DNA of 6,142 bases from Spirochaetales bacterium (GCA_023136785.1 JAGLQP010000124.1:1-6142), one strand, 5' to 3'; counted from the first letter of the stretch, positions 1 to 6,142 are shown. Notes: generated by a model from the letters alone, not told the origin. A program made the numbers and translations.

Positions 1-705
1 GATTTTCAGGCCGGCAGGAAAGCCGTTGAACAGGGGGAAACAGGAGTTGCCCTGCGTCTGCTCCGACGGGCAGAGGAGCGTATCGCCAAGATCCTCGTGC
101 CCTTCCCCTACAATGCCCTGGCCCGAGTGCTCACCTTACGGATCCTGCAGATCAGTGATCCCGATGTTTTCCGGCGCAGGATCACCGAGCTGTACAACGA
201 TGCGCTTGCCCGAAGAAACGACAGCCCTCAGGAAGCCTATGCCGTTTTTAAAGACATCGAGCAGCTTCAACCTCAGTATCCGGGACTGCAGACGGCGATT
301 CGCAATATCGAAATCACCCTCGGGTTTCGCATTCCCCCGCCGGATCCGGCTAAGATCGCCGAGTCCCGCGATTTGTACCTCCAGGCGAAGTCCATTCGGG
401 GCAGAAATCTGCGGGACCTGTATCCGGTCGCCCTGGATCAGTTGAACGAGGCACTCCGTCTGAATCCGGATAACCGGGACGCCGTGGCTTTGAAAGATCA
501 ACTTTTGATCGCTACCGGTGGAGAGCGAGAAGATGTGCTGTCCAGTGACGATCAACGCCTGCTGCGGGAGGCCGAGGCCAAGTACCTGGCCGGCCGGTAC
601 TTCGAGGCCCTTGCCATCATCGAACAACTCCTCAGGAAATCGAGCAATCAACGGAACCAGGAGATCCTGGATCTGGCGAAGCGGGTCCGGGCAAAGACGG
701 GGTAG
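1..705 (+). CDS. TPR-like helical-repeat protein, 5'-truncated
   Basis: The reading frame is open from base 1 to a TAG at 703-705 and gives 234 residues; the true start lies upstream of the window, and an internal GTG at 97 is unlikely to be the start because the helical pattern continues before it. The chain is almost all amphipathic helix. TPR-like units are visible at about residues 1-32, 69-109, 121-158 (an A-L-x-L-N-P-x-N signature near 148-156, typical of a TPR helix-B end) and 183-232 (A-x-x-x-Y-L-A-G-R-Y-x-E-A-L near 192-206). Such repeats usually form protein-binding scaffolds. No signal peptide can be judged because the N-terminus is missing. The gene ends 5 bp before the sensor phosphatase gene, so the two are probably one operon and may act together. 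I recall similar repeat proteins in treponemes. The exact function is unknown; TPR-like is moderately secure, any role in signalling is inference. Confidence 0.8.
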   Translation, partial: DFQAGRKAVEQGETGVALRLLRRAEERIAKILVPFPYNALARVLTLRILQISDPDVFRRRITELYNDALARRNDSPQEAYAVFKDIEQLQPQYPGLQTAIRNIEITLGFRIPPPDPAKIAESRDLYLQAKSIRGRNLRDLYPVALDQLNEALRLNPDNRDAVALKDQLLIATGGEREDVLSSDDQRLLREAEAKYLAGRYFEALAIIEQLLRKSSNQRNQEILDLAKRVRAKTG

Positions 706-713
706 GTGAGGTG
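704..713 (+). promoter_or_regulatory. Ribosome binding site overlapping the upstream stop, with GTG start of the phosphatase gene
   Basis: The TAG stop of the TPR-like gene lies inside the string TAGGTGAG that runs into the GTG start at 711. AGGTGA matches the 3' part of the full anti-Shine-Dalgarno complement (AAGGAGGTGAT), and GGGG at 699-702 adds upstream purines. GTG at 711 is chosen because it is followed at once by a clear signal peptide or anchor, and no ATG lies nearby in that frame. The arrangement suggests translational coupling: ribosomes ending gene 1 can restart on gene 2. Confidence 0.55.
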
Positions 714-3700
714 AATATCTCCACACGGACAGTACCGAAGATTTTCCTGCTTTGGCTCCTCTTCCTCGTTGTGGTTTGTCTGCCTGGGGGCGCGCAGAGT
801 TTTTTCTGGGAAACCCCCCGAGAGTTGGTTCCCGAAGGGGCTCGGTTTCCCACCGCCGTATCCGGAGGCGGTCTGGTCGCGGTTGGCTGGCAGGTGATAG
901 AGCCCAATCCCGAGGGGGGTGGGCAGGTCTACCTATCGATTCAAACCACTCGGGATACACGTAACTGGAGACGGAACAACCGCTTCATCGGACCCATAGC
1001 GTATGAGGATCGGGAGGTTCAGCTGTACTCGACCGCCATCGATCGCAGCGGTACGATCTATCTCGCCGTGGCCGCCGGAGACAACGAGACCGCTCTGTAC
1101 CGTTCCTCCGACGAGGGGCGTACCTTCATCCTGCTCTCCACGATCGAGGCGGGTACGGCCAGCCTGGCGCCCAACATCTCTTTGACCGACGACGGCAATA
1201 TCCTGCTCTTTGTCACCCGGGAGAGGGGCAATTCCCTGTTCATCTACTACAGCGTCAGTGAGAACGGAAGAAGCTGGAGCCCCTTCGAACCGCTCGTAGC
1301 GGGGGACCAGCTGCCGATCAATTTCCTGCCGGCCCACGCCTCGCTGAACAGACGGGAATATGTGGTATTTCAGGCCTGGCCCAGCGCCACGGGGGCGGAG
1401 AGGAACTATCAGCTGTATCTGGTATCGAGCAGCGACGGGGGCTACACGTGGGGAGCCCCGAGCCGGCTCTCGCTGGCGGAAAGCTTAAGCGGCGAGGAGT
1501 TCGACCAGGACGCCTACTCGAATCAGCGGCCCTTCATCAGCACGGGGAACGGGAACATTGCCGTCGCCTGGGAGCGCCAGCGGGGGGCGGGGGTCCCGCA
1601 AGTTTTTTTCGCCGAAATCCGTACCGACGGTACGGTCGTGGGTGAGGCCGAGGCGGTCACAGCCGGTGAGGGTGCCGCCCGCTTTCCCAGAATCATGCGC
1701 CTGCGTGACAAGATCCTGCTGTTCTGGTTCGACAGCCGTCGTGGGGAGAACCACATCTTTTTCGCTGAGAAACGAGGCGCTCTGTGGCAGGAGACGGATT
1801 TGAGCGATATCAACGGCTCGTCCTACTTCGCCTATCCGATCGATCTGAGCCAGCAGCTCTACGTGTTTTGGGAGAACAGGGTGGGCGATGCCTCGAGAAT
1901 CATGTTTCTCGAACCGGATCAGACGGTCAATCCTGCGACGGCAAGCCCCCTGAACTTTGACCCGCGGCAACCCTCCCGGCAGGACAGCGTGCAGATCCTG
2001 TGGACCCTTCCCGCAGATCCTTCAGGTATCGCCGGAGTCGGCTACCTGTGGACTCAAGACGGGGATGAGCCGCTGGAACAGGAGCTGCGCCTGCTCGCAG
2101 ATACTACCTCTGTCCAGCTGACCGCCGATCGCGACGGAAGCTGGTACTTCCACCTCGCGGTTCAGGATTATGCCGGCAACTGGTCCCGACCGGCGTCGAT
2201 CACTTTTCTCAGGGACACCCTGCCGCCGGAGACACCCAAGATTGTGCCGCTTCAACGGGATGAGGAGGGATTTGTCTCCTCCAATACCTTTGCCGTACCC
2301 TGGCAGCCGCCGCCTACACTTGAGGATCTCAGCGGGTATTCATACTCGCTTGTTTTCCTCGGTTCCGCCGATCAGGAGGATCCGACCGTCGAGCCCCGGC
2401 TTGCCCCAAGGCCTCTGACCACGGCTTCGGAAACGCCCACCTACAACAACCTGGACGACGGTCTCTGGGCATTTTCCGTGGCGTCTGTGGACGAGGCCGG
2501 AAACATCAGCGATCCGGCTACGGTGCTGCTCAGATTAAAATATTACATCCCGGTAACCTACATCAGTTACGTGAACACTCAGGCGGACCCTCTCGGGATG
2601 TTGTCCCTCAGTATCGGAGGGCGCGGATTCTCGGTGGGCGGGCTGATCAACCAGGTGATTCTCGATCAGGATGGCCAGCCGCCCTACGACTACTCCTTTC
2701 CCCGCGCTCAAGGCTTGTTCAATGTGGTCAGTGATCGGCTGATCCGCGGGCTGACCGTAGTGGACATCGAGGAAGGGCTGTACCGGGTCGGGGTGGTGCA
2801 TCCGACCCGAGGGAGCGTGTTTACCGCCCCCACACTGAGCATCGAGAGCCCCGGAACCGTGAAATTCGGGGATTTCTCCTTTGCCTACACCCGGCCCTGG
2901 CGGAGCGTTCGCCGGATTGCCTATGGCTTGAGCTCCGACAACCTGGTGGTGTGGCTGGTCGTGGCCTTTCTGGCCGTACTTTTTCTGGTCTCGGTTGGTA
3001 AGCTCGCCGGGATTGCCCAGGAGAACAGACTGCTGAACACCGAGGTGATGGCGGTCATTCGGGGAGAGGTATCGATTTACAGGAAGGAAGAGAGAATGAA
3101 AGAATTGGAGAGAAGGGGAGTCGGTCTGCGGCTGAAGTTCACCATGCTTATCATGATCCTGGTGCTGATCACCGTGCTCATGGTGTCCATCCCTCTGGGA
3201 GTTTTCATGATCAGCCGCCAGAGCGAGAATTTAACCGAGGGCTTGCGTCAGAGGGTCGATGTCCTGATCGGCAGTGTGTCCTCCAGCGCAGAGAACAGCC
3301 TGCAGATTCAGGATAGGATCGAGCTGGGACTGCTGCCCGATCAGATCGGTTCGATGGATGAGGCTCAGTACCTGACCATCACCGGTGTGGGAATCAGCGA
3401 TTCACAGAACTTCGACTACGTCTGGGCCACCAATGACGAACAGATCGATACGAAACTTCGCTCCGGCGCCTTCGATCAGGAGTCGGTGGGGTCGGTACGT
3501 ATGCAGGACGATCTGAGCGCGGTGATCGACCGGTTGGTGGAGGATGTGAACACCGCCGCGCAAGCGCGAGTGGCGGAATTGGCGGCGGAGGTGAACAGGC
3601 TGTCCGTTCAGGCCCGGGAGCTGGCCCGACGGGCGGCAACGGATCCGCGGGCTCAAGCGGAGCTGGGCGAGATCTCTCAGGAGATCAGCGAACTGGACTC

Positions 3701-5276
3701 CCAGATTCTCAGTGAACTGCGACAGATCGGCTCAGGCACGGGAAGCTTTCCGGAGTTCGATCCGGAAAAGTTGCTTCCCTTCTACACCTTCTACCGCCCC
3801 ATCGTATACCGGGTGCCGGGGGAGGAGATCTACTTCCGGGGTGCCGTGCGGATGAACGTCTCCACCGAAAGAATCCGGGTCGAGCTGGCGACCTCCACGC
3901 GCAACCTGATTATCCGTACCGGAATCATCGCCCTGATCGCCGCCGGCCTGGGATTGCTGGGAGCCATCATCATGGCCTCGATTACCATCAACCCGATAAA
4001 GAAACTGGCCTCCGGTGTGGCGGTGATCCGGGATACTGAGGACAAGGAGGAGCTGCGGGGGCATGTGATCGACGTGAGCTCCAGGGACGAGATCGGCACC
4101 CTGGCCACCACGGTCAATCAGATGACCCAGGCCCTGGTCAAGGCGGCCATGGCCGCCAAGGACCTTACCGTCGGAAAAGAGGTGCAGAGGATGTTTATCC
4201 CCCTCGCCGTCGATGCCCAGGGAGAAAAAAAAGGTACCACAGGAGGCGAGCAGGACGAGACCATCGAGATCTTCGGCTTCTACGAAGGGGCCAAGGGGGT
4301 CTCGGGAGACTACTTCGACTACATCAAGCTGACCGACAAGTACTACGCCGTGATCAAGTGTGACGTGGCCGGCAAGGGCGTGCCCGCGGCTCTGATCATG
4401 GTGGAGGTGGCCACGATTTTCTCCACATTTTTCAGAAACTGGACACCGAAAGAACCGGGCCTCAAGATCGACCAACTCGCCTACCTGATCAACGACATGC
4501 TCGAGGAACGGGGGTTCAAGGGCCGCTTCGCCGCCCTGACCCTGGCCATCATCAACGCGGAGACCGGCAAGAGCTACTTCGTCAACGCCGGGGATATCAA
4601 CCTCCACATCTACCGGACCGCCCCGGGGAAAATGGTCGAGCACAAGCTCCCCGACGCCCCTGCCGCCGGAGTCTTTCCATCCGATCTGGTGGAAATGCAG
4701 GCGGGCTTCAAGATGGTGACCCAGCAGCTGCAGGGCGGGGACACCGTGTTTATGTTTACAGACGGGATCGAAGAGGCCAAGCGCTCCTTCCGCGACGAAC
4801 GCTTCCAGCCCATCACCTGCGACGAACCGGGCCTTGCGGAAAACGAGGAGCACGGAGGAACTCACCTCAAGGGCAGCGACAACGAGGAGCTGGGGATCAT
4901 CCGCATCTACGACATCATCAACGCCGTGTTCAATCGTCAGGTATTCCGGCTGCTCAAGTTCCACAACCCGATCCCCGAGGAGGACCTGGTCTTCGATTTT
5001 GCCGAGTGTGCCGGTACGGTGGAGGAAGCGGTCCTGGCCATGGTGTCTGTGGAAAAGGTGTTCCGTATCTACCCGGATCCCAAAGCGACTTTGGAAGACC
5101 GGGTGTCTGTGGACAAGAACATCGACGCCTTCCTGAAAAAGCACTTCAAGCAGTTCGATCGCTATTTCCAGGCACCCATACAGAGCGAGGAAGAAGAACC
5201 TGTCGTGACCTATGGCGGTCTCAAGGAGGACGAGCAGTACGACGACCTCACCATCCTGGCGATTCGCAAGAAATAG
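711..5276 (+). CDS. Giant membrane sensor with HAMP and SpoIIE/RsbU-type serine phosphatase domains
   Basis: This 1521-residue protein probably senses an envelope-side signal and dephosphorylates a cytoplasmic phosphoserine STAS-type regulator. Domains: export signal or N-terminal anchor 8-28; BNR/Asp-box-like beta-propeller about 30-405 (S-x-D-x-G-x-T-F at 132-139, S-x-D-x-G-x-T-W at 240-247); two Ig/FN3-like modules about 410-612, each ending D-G-x-W ... A-G-N-x-S; TIG-like module about 613-712; membrane helices about 744-764, 808-834 and 1067-1092; extracytoplasmic sensor 835-1066 with a coiled coil near 930-1005; HAMP about 1093-1146 (P1095, DEIG 1126-1129); switch-helix motif EVQRMFIP 1157-1164; PP2C core to the end. 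Metal-site motifs are intact: GVSGDYFDY with D1200, DVAGKG with D1218, TDG with D1351, DD at 1511-1512. Oddities are NAGD where NAGH is common, a ~150-residue insertion between TDG and DD, and a possible internal start at 3096. The SpoIIE and HAMP calls are secure; the propeller is likely; the TIG-like call is tentative. Ligand and substrate are unknown. Confidence 0.93.
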   Translation: MNISTRTVPKIFLLWLLFLVVVCLPGGAQSFFWETPRELVPEGARFPTAVSGGGLVAVGWQVIEPNPEGGGQVYLSIQTTRDTRNWRRNNRFIGPIAYEDREVQLYSTAIDRSGTIYLAVAAGDNETALYRSSDEGRTFILLSTIEAGTASLAPNISLTDDGNILLFVTRERGNSLFIYYSVSENGRSWSPFEPLVAGDQLPINFLPAHASLNRREYVVFQAWPSATGAERNYQLYLVSSSDGGYTWGAPSRLSLAESLSGEEFDQDAYSNQRPFISTGNGNIAVAWERQRGAGVPQVFFAEIRTDGTVVGEAEAVTAGEGAARFPRIMRLRDKILLFWFDSRRGENHIFFAEKRGALWQETDLSDINGSSYFAYPIDLSQQLYVFWENRVGDASRIMFLEPDQTVNPATASPLNFDPRQPSRQDSVQILWTLPADPSGIAGVGYLWTQDGDEPLEQELRLLADTTSVQLTADRDGSWYFHLAVQDYAGNWSRPASITFLRDTLPPETPKIVPLQRDEEGFVSSNTFAVPWQPPPTLEDLSGYSYSLVFLGSADQEDPTVEPRLAPRPLTTASETPTYNNLDDGLWAFSVASVDEAGNISDPATVLLRLKYYIPVTYISYVNTQADPLGMLSLSIGGRGFSVGGLINQVILDQDGQPPYDYSFPRAQGLFNVVSDRLIRGLTVVDIEEGLYRVGVVHPTRGSVFTAPTLSIESPGTVKFGDFSFAYTRPWRSVRRIAYGLSSDNLVVWLVVAFLAVLFLVSVGKLAGIAQENRLLNTEVMAVIRGEVSIYRKEERMKELERRGVGLRLKFTMLIMILVLITVLMVSIPLGVFMISRQSENLTEGLRQRVDVLIGSVSSSAENSLQIQDRIELGLLPDQIGSMDEAQYLTITGVGISDSQNFDYVWATNDEQIDTKLRSGAFDQESVGSVRMQDDLSAVIDRLVEDVNTAAQARVAELAAEVNRLSVQARELARRAATDPRAQAELGEISQEISELDSQILSELRQIGSGTGSFPEFDPEKLLPFYTFYRPIVYRVPGEEIYFRGAVRMNVSTERIRVELATSTRNLIIRTGIIALIAAGLGLLGAIIMASITINPIKKLASGVAVIRDTEDKEELRGHVIDVSSRDEIGTLATTVNQMTQALVKAAMAAKDLTVGKEVQRMFIPLAVDAQGEKKGTTGGEQDETIEIFGFYEGAKGVSGDYFDYIKLTDKYYAVIKCDVAGKGVPAALIMVEVATIFSTFFRNWTPKEPGLKIDQLAYLINDMLEERGFKGRFAALTLAIINAETGKSYFVNAGDINLHIYRTAPGKMVEHKLPDAPAAGVFPSDLVEMQAGFKMVTQQLQGGDTVFMFTDGIEEAKRSFRDERFQPITCDEPGLAENEEHGGTHLKGSDNEELGIIRIYDIINAVFNRQVFRLLKFHNPIPEEDLVFDFAECAGTVEEAVLAMVSVEKVFRIYPDPKATLEDRVSVDKNIDAFLKKHFKQFDRYFQAPIQSEEEEPVVTYGGLKEDEQYDDLTILAIRKK
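3081..3098 (+). promoter_or_regulatory. Candidate internal ribosome binding site and ATG start within the phosphatase gene
   Basis: AGGAAGGAAGAG at 3081-3092 is followed by an in-frame ATG at 3096-3098 (residue 796). The purine-rich string has AGGA/AAGGA cores about 7-11 bases before the ATG, closer to a textbook Shine-Dalgarno site than the one at the annotated GTG. Initiation here would yield a 726-residue protein starting M-K-E-L-E-R-R and holding two membrane helices, the extracytoplasmic sensor, HAMP and phosphatase, which is a conventional RsbU-like layout. The stretch also encodes a charged loop (RKEER), so the purines may only reflect coding. Confidence 0.35.
4225..4232 (+). repeat. 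Run of eight A within the phosphatase gene
   Basis: Eight consecutive A residues sit in codons GAA AAA AAA (E1172-K1173-K1174), in the linker between the switch helix and the phosphatase core. It is a possible polymerase or ribosome slippage site. A shift to -1 would meet TGA at 4361-4363 and a shift to +1 would meet TGA at 4330-4332, both truncating the protein before most of the catalytic core. There is no evidence that slippage occurs. Confidence 0.5.
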
Positions 5277-5342
5277 AGCTTTTCTATTGGACGTAATGAG
5301 CTCGGGCTCCGAAGATCAAAATAGATTCCTCTGGAGAGTACG
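5277..5342 (+). other. 66-bp intergenic spacer between the phosphatase and exported-protein genes
   Basis: The spacer is more A+T-rich than the flanking genes. It holds a small AT-rich inverted repeat, AATAGA (5272-5277) and TCTATT (5283-5288), that overlaps the TAG stop, and a 4-bp stem GAGC/GCTC at 5298-5309. Neither is followed by a T run, so no intrinsic terminator is supported. TTGGAC at 5287-5292 resembles a -35 box, but no good -10 lies at proper spacing. Read-through from the phosphatase gene is the simplest assumption. Confidence 0.5.
5333..5338 (+). promoter_or_regulatory. Ribosome binding site of the exported-protein gene
   Basis: GGAGAG ends 4 bases before the ATG at 5343; the GGAG core is 6 bases away, a normal distance. 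It supports the ATG, which is also followed directly by a signal peptide. Confidence 0.75.
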
Positions 5343-6142
5343 ATGAAACGGCTTATTTTGAGTGTGATTCTGATCATGGGCACGGCAGCTCTTGCCATGG
5401 GCCAGGCCAATACGGTGGTGATAACGAATGCCGAAAATGCGGTCTTCCACTACGTGCTGGATCCACCGGAGCTGACCGCCTTTGACGCCTCGGCCAGCAT
5501 TTTTCAAAACGTGGTCTATGATTACTTCGCCGAGGTTCCCGCCGCGGAGGACGATTTCGCCGGCTTTACCGAGCTCGCTTCCGGGCAAACCCTTCGTTTT
5601 GAAAATTTGTCCGAGGGAAGGCATCTGCTGGTGGGCTTTTTCGTGATGCCCGGGGAGAGGGAGTTCCCGGTCCGGGTGATCGGCCTTCAGGTCGGCGGCG
5701 GCCTGGATGAGCGGACCTACCAGATATTCAGCGAGCCGAGCTTCATCGTTGCCCGGGCTGGCAGGGGGCGGATCGCTGCCTATCCTCCGATTTCCCCTTC
5801 AGCGGTAGCTTCGGTTCAGGAGGTCACCGGGGTGCAGGAGCCCGCCGTTGCCCAAAGCCCCGCAGAACGAGGGTTCTTTCGTTTCCAGATCGACAATCAG
5901 TACGAGGATTGGGCGGCCATCCCCACATTCCTGTCCTTTCCCGCAGATCATACCCTGCCCAGCTTTACCCGGGAGCAGTATGGCGGAAAGTTCGAAGTTC
6001 TGCCCATCAGCCAATCACGGCGCTGGCCTACCGGGGGTTCGGCCCTGAATGAGATCAAGGTGGTGGACAACCTGCAAGCCATCTACCTCTACCTCTCAAC
6101 CCATTCCGCCCTGTCCGCCGACTTGTCCGTGTTCCTGTACTT
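5343..6142 (+). CDS. Exported hypothetical protein with a C-terminal D-W motif domain, 3'-truncated
   Basis: The frame runs from ATG 5343 to the window end without a stop: 266 complete codons, C-terminus missing. Residues 1-20 are a Sec signal peptide: K2-R3, a hydrophobic core at 4-17, and an A-L-A site at 16-18. No lipobox cysteine is present, so it is probably not a lipoprotein. After the signal comes a beta-rich domain at about 23-145, then a Pro/Ala/Val/Gln linker at about 148-175, then a second domain that begins with I-D-N-Q-Y-E-D-W at 183-190 and continues with N-E-I-K-V-V-D ... I-Y-L-Y-L near 236-251. That pattern (I-D-x(4)-D-W, then a strand holding L/Y-L-Y-L) recalls CBM9/DOMON-like beta-sandwich domains of exported proteins, many from spirochaetes; this is a memory-based resemblance only. 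It may be periplasmic or surface-exposed and could partner the upstream sensor. Function unknown. The gene is real with high confidence; the domain call is weak. Confidence 0.82.
   Translation, partial: MKRLILSVILIMGTAALAMGQANTVVITNAENAVFHYVLDPPELTAFDASASIFQNVVYDYFAEVPAAEDDFAGFTELASGQTLRFENLSEGRHLLVGFFVMPGEREFPVRVIGLQVGGGLDERTYQIFSEPSFIVARAGRGRIAAYPPISPSAVASVQEVTGVQEPAVAQSPAERGFFRFQIDNQYEDWAAIPTFLSFPADHTLPSFTREQYGGKFEVLPISQSRRWPTGGSALNEIKVVDNLQAIYLYLSTHSALSADLSVFLY

Noticed and set aside
97..99. GTG at 97 as the start of the TPR-like gene
   Set aside because: The frame is open upstream to base 1 with a continuous amphipathic helix, and no convincing Shine-Dalgarno site precedes 97.
136..960. 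274-codon open frame on the - strand across the TPR-like gene and the start of the phosphatase gene
   Set aside because: It crosses a supported gene boundary, its product is Pro/Arg/Gln-rich without domain features, and both sense frames are well supported.
1619..1635. Perfect 7-bp inverted repeat CCGTACC-GAC-GGTACGG
   Set aside because: It lies inside the propeller coding region, encodes part of a normal blade (around R-T-D-G-T), and has no T tail; chance hairpins of this size are common in G+C-rich genes.
3747..3768. Inverted repeat TTTCCGG (3747-3753) and CCGGAAA (3762-3768) with an 8-base loop
   Set aside because: It is within the coding sequence of the sensor domain, with no adjacent gene boundary or T run.
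4299..4310. GTCTC-GG-GAGAC palindrome
   Set aside because: It coincides exactly with codons for the conserved V-S-G-D motif of the phosphatase, so protein constraint explains it.
5042..5113. Direct repeat GGTGTCTGTGGA at about 5042 and 5102
   Set aside because: Two 12-base copies about 60 bp apart encode similar V-S-V-E/D-K strings within the insert; there is no third copy and no array structure.
3732..5144. 470-codon open frame on the - strand opposite the HAMP/phosphatase region
   Set aside because: It is antisense to strongly supported coding sequence with intact catalytic motifs. Its translation is biased to His, Gly, Asp, Val and Leu and shows no recognisable domain, as expected for a shadow frame in G+C-rich DNA.
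5287..5325. Possible sigma-70 promoter before the exported-protein gene (TTGGAC at 5287-5292)
   Set aside because: The hexamer at 17-18 bp spacing matches the -10 consensus poorly, and the better A+T-rich string at 5318-5323 is too far away.

Overview
The window reads as one strand of a G+C-rich bacterial chromosome. All three genes lie on the + strand: a 5'-truncated TPR-like gene (1-705), a very large sensor/phosphatase gene (711-5276), and a 3'-truncated gene for an exported protein (5343-6142). Gene style suggests a free-living, G+C-rich spirochaete (Spirochaeta/Sediminispirochaeta-like). This rests on the helical-repeat protein next to a huge membrane-bound SpoIIE phosphatase, the C-terminal insertion in the phosphatase, and the exported protein with an I-D-x(4)-D-W motif. 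All three recall Treponema/Spirochaeta proteins from memory; no search was run, so the taxon is an inference.

Layout: gene 1 ends five bases before the GTG start of gene 2, so the two are probably cotranscribed and translationally coupled. Gene 2 encodes 1521 residues. In order it has an export signal, a BNR/Asp-box-like beta-propeller, two Ig/FN3-like modules, a TIG-like module, a membrane helix, a short cytoplasmic loop, a second helix, an extracytoplasmic sensor with a long coiled coil, a third helix, a HAMP domain, and a SpoIIE/RsbU-type PP2C phosphatase. A 66-bp gap with no convincing terminator or promoter leads to gene 3, which has a signal peptide and a strong ribosome binding site.

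Working model (inference): the envelope-side modules sense a ligand or a surface state, and the signal passes through HAMP to the phosphatase. The phosphatase would then dephosphorylate a cytoplasmic STAS-type anti-anti-sigma protein in a partner-switching pathway. No STAS protein, anti-sigma kinase or sigma factor is visible here, so the target must lie elsewhere. The TPR-like and exported proteins may be envelope partners of the sensor.

The most notable points are the size and double-sensor architecture of the phosphatase; a Shine-Dalgarno-like site and ATG at about 3081-3098 that could release a conventional stand-alone RsbU-like protein; and the roughly 150-residue insertion inside the phosphatase fold. 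No RNA genes, mobile elements, CRISPR arrays or origins were seen.
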